A DNA stretch of 24,483 bases, from contig CAZLOB010000034.1 in the NCBI GenBank assembly GCA_964561135.1, positions 1-24,483 on the forward strand, in the 5' to 3' direction. Below, piece after piece: positions 6,430 to 13,990 of this stretch. Below the pieces are notes generated by a model. That model saw only the letters and a program-made list of their open reading frames with translations, made no database searches and was not told the DNA's origin. Position 1 is the stretch's first letter, and each line of letters begins with the position of its first letter. The position numbers and the translations under genes are program-made. This DNA is from JANXDG01 sp964561135 (GTDB lineage: Bacteria > Elusimicrobiota > Endomicrobiia > DTEH01).

Positions 6430-7840
6430 TTTCTGTAACTTTACCAATTGTTCTAACTTTAATATTTTTTGGTGGATTACCATAACGAGAAACAAAGTTT
6501 CTAACAGTAGAAGGACTTGTAAAAAATATTTCGTCAAAAAAATTAAAATCTAAATCTGGTAAATCTTCTGGTATCACATTTTTATACGCTACACAAGAAT
6601 AAACATTATATCCTAAATTTGTCAACCTTTCAGCAAGAGATTTATCTGATATATCTGAACGAATTAAAAGAATATTGGTTTTAGGTTGTAGGTTTTTAAT
6701 TTTGATAATTAGTTTTTTAAATTCTTCTACTAAACCATCAGAACATTCGTTTCTTGGGACTAAATCAGCAATAATACCATACTCTTTTAACTTCTTTGCA
6801 GTAGACGAACCTATAGCTGCTATTTTAAGAAAATTTAATTTTCGTGAATCAAAATTAAGTTTAAACAACCTGTCAAAGAAATAATAAACTCCAAACCTAC
6901 TTGTGAAAACAAGCCAGTCAATATAGGTTTTAGGTTGTGGATTAGAACATATTTTTTTAATCCAGTTGTCTAATTCAGTATAATCTGGTAATGGTTTAAT
7001 TGAAATCATTGGAATATGGTAGAAAAATCCATCTTCAAAATATCTTTCTTCTGAAATACCTGTGTATAGAATTTTTTTTGAATTTTTAAACCAATTAAAT
7101 TTTTTTTCTTTTTCAACAACATCTCCTATTATAACTATAGCAGGTGAAGAAATATTTTCTTTTTTAACTTTTTCAGTTATGTTTTTTAATTCACCAACAA
7201 CAAGTTTCTGATTTAATTTACTAACATTTGAAACAACAGCAACTTTTGTATTTTTATTCTTTCTGTATAAAATCAACTTATTCACAACTTCTTTCAAATT
7301 CCCAACTGACATATACAAAACAATAGTATCAATTTGTGCTATTTTTTGCCAATCTATAAAATTATCTTTTTTATCTATATCTTCGTGCCCAGTTGTCAAA
7401 ACAACACAAGAGGAAACACCTCTTGAAGTAAGTGGTATACCACAATAACACGCAGCAGCAGTCGCTGCGGTTACACCGGGCACTATCTCAAAATCTATAT
7501 TATTTCTTACTAGATCTTCAAGTTCTTCGCTTAACCTACCAAAAATAGATGGATCTCCATTTTTCAACCTGACAACTTTCTTACCTTCTTTAACTTTCTT
7601 TATTAGCAACTTATTTATTTCTTTTTGTCTTTTTGAAAAATCACTACAATATCTATTATTATACAATTCATTCACAGAAATAATTTCTGCTGTTTCTTTT
7701 GTGTAATTCAATATTTTTTTATCAACAAGATAATCATAAATAACAACATCGGCTTGTTTTAAAATTTTATATCCTTTAAGAGTTATTAAACTAGGCTCAC
7801 CAGGCCCTGCTCCTATAATATACAATTTATATTTTTTCAT
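6401..7840 (-). CDS. cobA-hemD: Uroporphyrinogen-III C-methyltransferase / uroporphyrinogen-III synthase fusion (CobA-HemD)
   Basis: Bifunctional 479-residue protein. Residues 1 to about 245 are the SAM-dependent methyltransferase that makes precorrin-2: glycine-rich IIGAGPGEPSLITLKG, RLKNGDPSIFGR, EIVPGVTAATAAA and GIPLTSRG are all diagnostic. Residues about 255-479 are HemD, which closes hydroxymethylbilane to uroporphyrinogen III; it is weakly conserved as usual, with DWLVFTSRFGV, AAIGSSTAKKL and FFTSPSTVRNF. HemD stops at ARKFNII, about 15-20 residues earlier than most, where the next gene begins inside it. Two small GGTTTTA heptamer arrays lie in the HemD half. Starts directly after the dehydrogenase stop (no gap). 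This is the committed branch to siroheme or corrinoids. Confidence 0.95.
   Translation of the reverse strand: MKKYKLYIIGAGPGEPSLITLKGYKILKQADVVIYDYLVDKKILNYTKETAEIISVNELYNNRYCSDFSKRQKEINKLLIKKVKEGKKVVRLKNGDPSIFGRLSEELEDLVRNNIDFEIVPGVTAATAAACYCGIPLTSRGVSSCVVLTTGHEDIDKKDNFIDWQKIAQIDTIVLYMSVGNLKEVVNKLILYRKNKNTKVAVVSNVSKLNQKLVVGELKNITEKVKKENISSPAIVIIGDVVEKEKKFNWFKNSKKILYTGISEERYFEDGFFYHIPMISIKPLPDYTELDNWIKKICSNPQPKTYIDWLVFTSRFGVYYFFDRLFKLNFDSRKLNFLKIAAIGSSTAKKLKEYGIIADLVPRNECSDGLVEEFKKLIIKIKNLQPKTNILLIRSDISDKSLAERLTNLGYNVYSCVAYKNVIPEDLPDLDFNFFDEIFFTSPSTVRNFVSRYGNPPKNIKVRTIGKVTENEARKFNII
6677..6697. repeat. Short 7-bp tandem repeat, GGTTTTA, in the HemD half
   Basis: Three units (GGTTTTA, GGTTGTA, GGTTTTT) encoding KNLQPKTN before the conserved ILLIRSD strand. 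Short, but the same motif recurs at 6926-6946. Confidence 0.55.
6926..6946. repeat. Short 7-bp tandem repeat, GGTTTTA, in the HemD half
   Basis: Units GGTTTTA, GGTTGTG and GATTAGA; encodes NPQPKTYI just before the conserved DWLVFTS strand. Second copy of the family seen at 6677-6697. Confidence 0.55.
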
Positions 7841-8896
7841 TTAAAAACATCTTCCACTCTTTTGTTTATTACAATCTATTCTTTCTTGTCCACATTTATA
7901 ACATATCTCATTTTCTAAAGATAATCCCTCAAAATAATTTTTAAAATTATTTAAAGTTGTAAGTGTTATATTTTCTAAAGCTTCTTTAGTAAAAAATGCT
8001 TGATGTGAGGTTATTAAGACATTTGGAAAAGTTAATAATCTTGCTAAAGTGTCATCTGATATACCTTTATTAGAAAAATCTTCAAAAAAATATTCATCTT
8101 CTTCCTCATATACATCTAATCCAGCATAACCAATCTTATTATTTTTAAGATAATTAATCAAACTTTTAGTATCAATTAGTCCACCTCTACTTGTGTTAAT
8201 AATCATAACACCTTTTTTCATTTTTTCAAAAGATTGTTTATTCAAAATATGATAAGTTTCTTTATTTAAAGGACAATGTAAAGTTATAATATCAGAAGTA
8301 CTAAATATTTCATCTAAATCTGTATATCTAGCTCTAATAGTTTCAGCAAATTTATAATCAGGTTTTATATCATAACATAAAACTTTCATATCAAATCCTA
8401 AACTTAAAATTTTAGCAACAATTTTACCAATATTACCTGTACCAATAACACCTGCAACTTTATTATATAAATCAAATCCTAAAAATCCTGAAATGTCGAA
8501 ATTTAATTCTTTAACTCGTAAATAAGCCTTATGAATTTTTCTATTCAATGCTAGAATTAAAGCAATTGTATGTTCAGCTACTGCCCATGGAGAATATATT
8601 GGTACTCTTAATATATGAATTTTATTCTCATAAGCTTTTTTTAAGTCAACATTGTTATACCCAGCACAACGTAATGTAACAACATTTATATTATATGAGG
8701 CTAAAATATCTAATACATCTGCATTTAATTCATCATGTACAAAACAACATACACCATCATATCCTTTTGTTAAAATAGCTGTAGAAGTATTTAACTTTGT
8801 ATCTAAATAAGTTATTTTGAAACCAAAATTTTTATTAAAATTTTCAAAAAAATCTATTTCATATTTTTTAGCACTAAAAAATATTATTTTTTTCAT
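7841..8896 (-). CDS. D-2-hydroxyacid dehydrogenase, D-lactate dehydrogenase-like, with Cys-rich tail
   Basis: NAD-dependent reductase of the LdhA group, probably pyruvate to D-lactate or a related 2-oxoacid. 351 residues. Features: LRCAGYNNVDL, YSPWAVAEHTIALILALNRK, Rossmann motif GVIGTGNIGK, catalytic Arg in NTSRGGLID, Glu in LDVYEEE and His in TSHQAFFTKEAL. The last 20 residues hold four cysteines (C-x2-C-x6-C-x7-C), starting at ICYKCGQE; most family members end near the position of the first Cys, so this tail may bind a metal or be a redox switch (inference). It adjoins cobA-hemD with no gap but has no known place in tetrapyrrole synthesis. Substrate is uncertain. Confidence 0.88.
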   Translation of the reverse strand: MKKIIFFSAKKYEIDFFENFNKNFGFKITYLDTKLNTSTAILTKGYDGVCCFVHDELNADVLDILASYNINVVTLRCAGYNNVDLKKAYENKIHILRVPIYSPWAVAEHTIALILALNRKIHKAYLRVKELNFDISGFLGFDLYNKVAGVIGTGNIGKIVAKILSLGFDMKVLCYDIKPDYKFAETIRARYTDLDEIFSTSDIITLHCPLNKETYHILNKQSFEKMKKGVMIINTSRGGLIDTKSLINYLKNNKIGYAGLDVYEEEDEYFFEDFSNKGISDDTLARLLTFPNVLITSHQAFFTKEALENITLTTLNNFKNYFEGLSLENEICYKCGQERIDCNKQKSGRCF

Positions 8897-8919
8897 AAAT
8901 GTCTTATGTTATTTATTTT

Positions 8920-9654
8920 TTATAAATATATTTTCTTCGCTAAATTTTTACCTACATCCGTCATAAAAATTTTATCAATAGTTTCTTTTAGCTTTTCTTT
9001 ATCATTAATGACAACTTTATCTTTCAAATTAACAATCCAATCAGCATCCCATAAAATTTTAAAATTTAAAGTATTAATTTCAGCTGGAGTATGATGCGAA
9101 GCAATTATATTACAAACTTCATCTATAATTTCTTTTTTTATACCAAGTTTTTGTAATATATTTTTTGCAACAATAGCGCCTTCTTTTGCCTGAAGTTCTT
9201 CATTTGTGTATCCATATTTTTTTTCTGCTTCTTTTGTTCCAACATCATGTAAAATTGCAGAAATAACAACAACTTCTCTGTTAGCCTGTGGGTAATCTTT
9301 AAGAATTTCCTCTGCATATAACAAAACCTTTCTTGCATGTTCTATTCTTTTTAGATCGCTACCAAAATAATTCATCATCTCTGATAAAAGTCTTTCTTTA
9401 ATATCTAACTTTTGTTGTTGAGTTTCAATTAAATCTTTTATTTGTCGCCATTTTTCTTCACCAATACATTCTTTTGCATATTTACACCAGCTAACACAAG
9501 AAGGAATATTTTCTCTAAAAACTACAGTTTTACATTTTGGACATTTTGCTTTCATCTCATCTGAGAATATTTCTATCTCATAGCCACAATTTGGACATTT
9601 TATTATCTCTACTTTTAAACTTCTTAATTCAGTCCCTGGACATTTTATATCCAT
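8920..9654 (-). CDS. Zinc-ribbon HD-domain phosphohydrolase
   Basis: 244 residues. N-terminal zinc ribbon with two CPxC knuckles (C20/C23 and C38/C41), followed by further cysteines (PSCVSWCKYAKEC) that could bind metal. The HD domain spans about residues 95-235: H106 in IEHARKV, H136-D137 in AILHDVGT, H177-H178 in ASHHTPAE and D193/D195 in LWDADW. HD proteins hydrolyse phosphomonoesters or phosphodiesters, often nucleotides, but the substrate here is unknown. This architecture is often found beside DUF1858/DUF438 redox-sensor-like genes in anaerobes, as here. GGAGGG lies 8 nt before the ATG. Confidence 0.85.
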   Translation of the reverse strand: MDIKCPGTELRSLKVEIIKCPNCGYEIEIFSDEMKAKCPKCKTVVFRENIPSCVSWCKYAKECIGEEKWRQIKDLIETQQQKLDIKERLLSEMMNYFGSDLKRIEHARKVLLYAEEILKDYPQANREVVVISAILHDVGTKEAEKKYGYTNEELQAKEGAIVAKNILQKLGIKKEIIDEVCNIIASHHTPAEINTLNFKILWDADWIVNLKDKVVINDKEKLKETIDKIFMTDVGKNLAKKIYL

Positions 9655-9680
9655 ATTGCTACACCCTCCATAATATTGTT

Positions 9681-9908
9681 TTATTCATCTATAATTTCAA
9701 ACCCTTTGCTTTTTAAAACTTCAATAACTTCTTTAATATCTTTAGATTGTTTTTTACATCCTTCTTTTAAAGTTGTAATTCTACCTAATGTATTTCTTAC
9801 AATAGGATTTTTAACACCTAAAAATCCTATTTCTGCAAGAATATCTATAAGTTCAGGGTACTCTTGTGTAAGTTCATAAACAGTTTTATTTATATTAATT
9901 TTTTTCAT
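9681..9908 (-). CDS. DUF1858 domain protein
   Basis: A 75-residue single-domain protein. It starts KININKTVYELTQEYPELIDILAEIGF and ends with RNTLGRITTLKEGCKKQS, which is the DUF1858 pattern. This domain is often fused to DUF438, hybrid-cluster or sulfur-related proteins; here it is separate and overlaps the DUF438 gene by 14 nt. The function is not known; a cofactor-sensing or redox role with its neighbour is inference from context. Confidence 0.82.
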   Translation of the reverse strand: MKKININKTVYELTQEYPELIDILAEIGFLGVKNPIVRNTLGRITTLKEGCKKQSKDIKEVIEVLKSKGFEIIDE

Positions 9909-11073
9909 CTAACAATCTTTTTTCTCCTTCTAAAGTTTTTATTTTTGTAATATCCTGAGTAACCTCAAGTGTACCTAAATACTCACCATACTTATTCCTT
10001 ACTGCAAAGTATCTAATATAAACAAATCTACCTTTATAATTTATCCAAAATTCTGCAAAATCTCTTTTTCCAGATTTAAAATCATTAAGTATTTTTTCTA
10101 CTTTATCAACACTTTGTGGTGGATGACAATTCCTAACATTTCTTCCTAAAACTGCTCTAGGTCTAAAAAAAATTCTATCTTTACCTTCAGAAAAATATAC
10201 AACTTCATCATTTTTATTAATAAATGTAATATCTATAGGCAAAGTGTTTATTATATAAAATATCTCATCTAAAGTTAAACTTCCTGATGGGAACTTTATT
10301 ACACCATCTTCATAATAACAAGATTCCAGTATGGATTTTTTAAATTCTTCTATCATATAATCAATTTTATTAGGTAGTTGTATGAAACAATACCCAACTT
10401 CATTACTTTGTTTAAGAATTTCAATCCAATCATCAACAGACAATTTTTCTAATGCAGTAGGAAACAATATATTTTCTTCTTTAAAAATCATACTTTCTAT
10501 CTCTTCAATTAATGGATTTAAAATTTCTGTTTTATATTGTTCAAAGTTTAATTCATCAATTTTTAATATAGCGTTTTTTAACATGTTTCTTATATCATTA
10601 TGTTTACCCCACATAACTTTTGATGGTCCATAAAAGCCAGCTTTTTCTAAAAATGGAAACAACAACTGTTCTTTTCTAACATAATGTTTCTCAATTTCTT
10701 TTAGTTTAGACAATATTAGTTTTATTTTCTCTTTATCATCAGTATTTTTTAATTCGTTCAAAATTTTCTCAATTTCTCTGTTTTCAAGTTTGAACAAATT
10801 AACAGGATGATTTTCATCAACAGAAATTACATTTTGTTTCAAGACTTCATTGAAAAGCAAAGCATGGACATTGCAAAACTTTTTTATTTCATCTACACTA
10901 ACTCCTTCCTGAATTAAAGATTGCTCAATTTCTGCAATTTCATATGAAGTTAAAGAACCTACTTTTTTTATCAAAATCTCTTTTGCTTCTTCATAAGATA
11001 ATCCTTGATGAAGTTTTTTTATAATATCTTTTACAACTTCTTTTTTTTCATCATTTTTGATTACTTCTGCCAT
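9895..11073 (-). CDS. DUF438 / hemerythrin-like / PAS domain sensor protein
   Basis: 392 residues. Order: DUF438 N-terminal helical part (about 10-85), hemerythrin-like helical part (about 85-215) with HPVNLFKLENREIEKIL, HYVRKEQLLFPFLE, WGKHNDI and MIFKEENILFP as candidate iron ligands, then a PAS domain (about 270-385) with DITFINKNDEVVYFSEG, GRNVRNCHPPQSVDKV, FWINYKGRFVYIRYFAVR and LGTLEVTQDIT. The set suggests sensing of oxygen, NO or redox state with a bound iron or heme; no output domain is present, so it probably acts with a partner such as the DUF1858 or HD protein. GAGGAGG precedes the ATG by 6 nt. Confidence 0.85.
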   Translation of the reverse strand: MAEVIKNDEKKEVVKDIIKKLHQGLSYEEAKEILIKKVGSLTSYEIAEIEQSLIQEGVSVDEIKKFCNVHALLFNEVLKQNVISVDENHPVNLFKLENREIEKILNELKNTDDKEKIKLILSKLKEIEKHYVRKEQLLFPFLEKAGFYGPSKVMWGKHNDIRNMLKNAILKIDELNFEQYKTEILNPLIEEIESMIFKEENILFPTALEKLSVDDWIEILKQSNEVGYCFIQLPNKIDYMIEEFKKSILESCYYEDGVIKFPSGSLTLDEIFYIINTLPIDITFINKNDEVVYFSEGKDRIFFRPRAVLGRNVRNCHPPQSVDKVEKILNDFKSGKRDFAEFWINYKGRFVYIRYFAVRNKYGEYLGTLEVTQDITKIKTLEGEKRLLDEKN

Positions 11074-11127
11074 ATTTGCCTCCTCTTTTATTTTAAACTT
11101 TTGCCACTTATAGATTTTTAAAGATTT

Positions 11128-12183
11128 TTAGTTCATATTATTTATAAATTCTACTATTTTATTTTCAATTTCATCTCTTATTTTATATAAAAACTCTATA
11201 GGTTTTCCTTTTGTATCAGGTATTTGCCAAACAATATTTTCTCCTACTAAAGAAAAAGAACTTACATCTTTACAGTCACCCATTGTTATTATGTAATCAA
11301 ATTTTATTAAAGGGAGTTCATTTAAATTTTTGCTTTTTTGATGTGAAATATCAACTGCTTTCTCTTTCATTACTTCTATTGCTAACTGGTCTATGACACC
11401 TTTTGGTTTTAAACCTGCACTTAAGGCAAAACATTTCTGCCAATAAAAATGATTCACTATTGCTTCTGCTATTTGACTTCTAAGAGAGTTTTCTATACTT
11501 AAAAATAAAATCTTTTTTCTTCTGTCAATTTTATTAAACAGTTCAATTATTTCTTTTTTCATATATTTTGTTTCAACAGCAATTGAACCTTGTAGTGGAT
11601 GAGGATTGACAATATCAAAAGGTATTCTTTGAGTAATTTTTTCTTCAAGACCAAGCCGGACCAATGCAGCAGCTGCAATAACAATAGCTTCTAAATCGCT
11701 GTTGTATAGTTTTTCAAGCCGCTCTTCAATATTACCACGTATGTCAACAATTTCAAAGTCAGGCCTAAATTTCTTAAGTTGTTCTTTACGACGAATACTA
11801 CAAGTACCAATTTTTGCTCCTTTAGGAAGATCCTCTATTTTTAGATTTCTCTTTGATACAACAGCATCATAAGGATCAATAGAATCAGTTAAAGCAGCTA
11901 CAACCAAACCATTAGGTATAACATCAGGTAGATCTTTTGCACTATGTATCCCAATATCAACTTCATCATTTTGTATTGCTTTTTCAATAGCATCTGTGAA
12001 AAAATCAGTACCTTCCATTTTCGATATAGGAGTATTTTTGTCAATATCTCCGGTTGTATTGTATGTTTTTATTACAAAATCAACGTTATCACAACTTAAC
12101 ATTTTTTTTATTTCTTCCACTTGAGCAATTGCTAAGCGGCTTGCTCTACTACCGACAATAATTTTTTTTCTAATTGTTGCCAT
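11128..12183 (-). CDS. hemC: Hydroxymethylbilane synthase lacking domain 3, fused to a degenerate ArsC/LMW-phosphatase-like domain
   Basis: 351 residues. Residues 4-220 are HemC domains 1 and 2, with D84 in HSAKDLP, R131/R132 in GTCSIRRKEQL and DIRGNIEERL. The expected third domain, which carries the cysteine that binds the dipyrromethane cofactor, is absent. Instead residues 224-345 match the ArsC/low-molecular-weight phosphatase fold: ILFLSIENSLRSQIAEA, SAGLKPKGV, VDISHQKSK and IPDTKGKP. The phosphatase loop C-x5-R is here S229-x5-R235, and the second loop Cys is L234; the later Cys pair is also lost (C304 only, shifted). The fused domain is therefore not expected to reduce arsenate. Gene overlaps hemA by 52 nt. 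It is unclear whether this protein makes hydroxymethylbilane alone, uses another Cys (for example C251), or needs a separate HemC. Confidence 0.88.
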   Translation of the reverse strand: MATIRKKIIVGSRASRLAIAQVEEIKKMLSCDNVDFVIKTYNTTGDIDKNTPISKMEGTDFFTDAIEKAIQNDEVDIGIHSAKDLPDVIPNGLVVAALTDSIDPYDAVVSKRNLKIEDLPKGAKIGTCSIRRKEQLKKFRPDFEIVDIRGNIEERLEKLYNSDLEAIVIAAAALVRLGLEEKITQRIPFDIVNPHPLQGSIAVETKYMKKEIIELFNKIDRRKKILFLSIENSLRSQIAEAIVNHFYWQKCFALSAGLKPKGVIDQLAIEVMKEKAVDISHQKSKNLNELPLIKFDYIITMGDCKDVSSFSLVGENIVWQIPDTKGKPIEFLYKIRDEIENKIVEFINNMN

Positions 12184-13130
12184 ATTTTTTCTGCTTCTTC
12201 TTTAACAATTTTTTCTGCTTTCTCAGCTTCTTTTAATCTTCTTTTATAATTCTCTTCTACTACAAGATTAATATCATCTAAATCATATAAGATTACATTT
12301 TTAAGATTTCTAATTTCCGGATCAACATCTCTAGGTAATGCTAAATCAAATATAAAAAGTTTTTTTTCTCTAAACTTCATAATCTCTTCAACAACATTTT
12401 TCTTTAAAATCAAATGAGGGCTTGCTGTTGCACTTACAACAATATCAGCATCTATCAATTCTTTATTAAGTTGATCAAACTTTATTGCTTTAGCATTTAT
12501 TTTTTCTGCTAATTCCTTTGCTTTCTCGTATGTTCTATTTGCTACAAAAATGTATGACATTTTTTCTTTTAATAAATATTGTGCGACCAATTCTCCAATT
12601 TTCCCTGTACCAATAATTAAAACTTTTTTATTCTCCATTTCATTAAAAAAAGTCTTTATCATTTTAATAGCTACGCTACAAATAGATATGTTTCCTTTAG
12701 AAATATCTGTTTTTTCACGAACAAGTTTACCTACTTCTATTGCTTGCTTAAATAAATCATCTAAGTATTTATTATTCATACCAAACTCTTTTGCTTTATT
12801 ATATGCATGTTTTACTTGCCCAAGAATTTGTGTCTCCCCTATTATTTGAGAATCAAGACCTGACGCTACACGAAAAATATGAACTACAACATCTTTGTCT
12901 TTTAAAAAATAAAAATAATCTAAATCTTCATATTCAACTTCCAACAATCTTATAATTTCATTTTTTGTTTCCTGTGGTGAACATGTAGTTGTATAAACTT
13001 CTGTTCTATTACATGTTGAAAGGATTATATATTGTTTATTATCAAAATTATTTTTTTTAGTAATTGAATACTTTTCTCTTATCTCTACTGGTGCTGTTTT
13101 ATGACTTATACCAAAAAGAATAAGATTCAT
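12132..13130 (-). CDS. hemA: Glutamyl-tRNA reductase, short form
   Basis: Reduces Glu-tRNA(Glu) to glutamate-1-semialdehyde, the first step of the C5 pathway. I start it at the ATG at 13130 (MNLILFGISHKTAPVEIREK), since that matches the family N-terminus; nine more codons are open upstream but overlap the previous gene. 332 residues. Catalytic C40 in LSTCNRTEVYTT; ASGLDSQIIGETQILGQVK; NADPH-binding LIIGTGKIGELVAQ; FIFDLALPRDVDPEI; spinal helix after LYDLDDINLVVEEN. It ends soon after that helix, so the usual C-terminal dimerisation domain (about 80-100 residues) is missing. The 3' end overlaps hemC. Confidence 0.94.
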   Translation of the reverse strand: MNLILFGISHKTAPVEIREKYSITKKNNFDNKQYIILSTCNRTEVYTTTCSPQETKNEIIRLLEVEYEDLDYFYFLKDKDVVVHIFRVASGLDSQIIGETQILGQVKHAYNKAKEFGMNNKYLDDLFKQAIEVGKLVREKTDISKGNISICSVAIKMIKTFFNEMENKKVLIIGTGKIGELVAQYLLKEKMSYIFVANRTYEKAKELAEKINAKAIKFDQLNKELIDADIVVSATASPHLILKKNVVEEIMKFREKKLFIFDLALPRDVDPEIRNLKNVILYDLDDINLVVEENYKRRLKEAEKAEKIVKEEAEKIWQQLEKKLLSVVEQAA

Positions 13131-13131
13131 C

Positions 13132-13938
13132 TTATTTAACATCGCCTTGAATGCCAATAACTACTGAATCAAACGGAATTTTCTTTTTTGTTCTTTTTAA
13201 TACTTCTTCAACAATATGGACAAGACCAAAACAACATGGAACTTCCATATGCAAAACTTTAATACTTTTTGGATTTGCTGTTTCTATTATATCTTTAATT
13301 TTTTCAACATAAGCATCAACATCGTCTAATTTCGGACAACCAATAGCAATTGATTTCCCTTTCAAAAAATCTTGATGAAAATTAGCATATGCAAAAGGAA
13401 CACAATCTGCAACTATTAAAATATCAGCGTTTTTAAAATATGGTGCAAATGGTGTAACTAAATGTAGCTGTATTGGCCACTGCTGTAGTTCTGACTGAAT
13501 TATAGTTCGTTGTTCGTAATTTGTAGTTTGTTGTTCTTTTTTCCAAGATATTACTTGTGCTGATGGACACGATGGCATACTTTTATACATTTTATGTGAA
13601 TGATGTTCAGGTAACTCTTGTGCATGTTCTTTAAGATGTTGCAAATGTATTTCAAGCATTTCAGGCGCTACTTCTTTAATTCTTGCAACAGTTGCTTCTT
13701 CATTATATGGTTCTGCTTCTCTTTCTTCAATAGTTAATGCGCCTGTTGGACACGAACCTAAACATGCACCAAGTCCATCACAGTAAAATTCTCTTACTAA
13801 CCTTACTTTTGGACCCTTAGGTGTATCAACAATTTGTAATGCCTGTTCAGGACAAGCAGGAATACATAAACCACATCCATTACATAAATCTTCGTCTATT
13901 TTTATAATTTTTCTTTTTACTTTTTTTACTTCATTCAT
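13132..13938 (-). CDS. 4Fe-4S ferredoxin-domain protein
   Basis: 268 residues. First cluster ligands C19, C22, C25 and C29 (CNGCGLCIPACP). The second set CDGLGACLGSCP has only three cysteines (C53, C59, C63), consistent with a 3Fe-4S or altered cluster. The C-terminal part (about 140-268) has QWPIQLHLVTPFAPYFKNAD, ADCVPFAYANFHQDFL, IAIGCPKLDD and EVPCCFGLV, with conserved cysteines that may bind another cofactor. This architecture is common in anaerobes but its role is unknown; electron supply to a reductase is a reasonable inference. A TTCGTAA-type heptamer array encodes EQQTTNYEQRTI in the linker before SELQQWPIQ. Good AAGGAGG upstream; hemA follows after 1 nt. Confidence 0.85.
   Translation of the reverse strand: MNEVKKVKRKIIKIDEDLCNGCGLCIPACPEQALQIVDTPKGPKVRLVREFYCDGLGACLGSCPTGALTIEEREAEPYNEEATVARIKEVAPEMLEIHLQHLKEHAQELPEHHSHKMYKSMPSCPSAQVISWKKEQQTTNYEQRTIIQSELQQWPIQLHLVTPFAPYFKNADILIVADCVPFAYANFHQDFLKGKSIAIGCPKLDDVDAYVEKIKDIIETANPKSIKVLHMEVPCCFGLVHIVEEVLKRTKKKIPFDSVVIGIQGDVK
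13506..13540. repeat. 7-bp tandem repeat array, TTCGTAA-like, inside the ferredoxin gene
   Basis: Units start at 13506, 13513, 13520, 13527 and 13534 (TTCGTTG, TTCGTAA, TTTGTAG, TTTGTTG, TTCTTTT). Encodes EQQTTNYEQRT, almost the same peptide as in HemB and the TusA linker. Confidence 0.8.
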
Positions 13939-13990
13939 TTTTATTTTACCTCCTTAAAGATTAATAAGTTTTTACTAAAAAGAAAAATTT

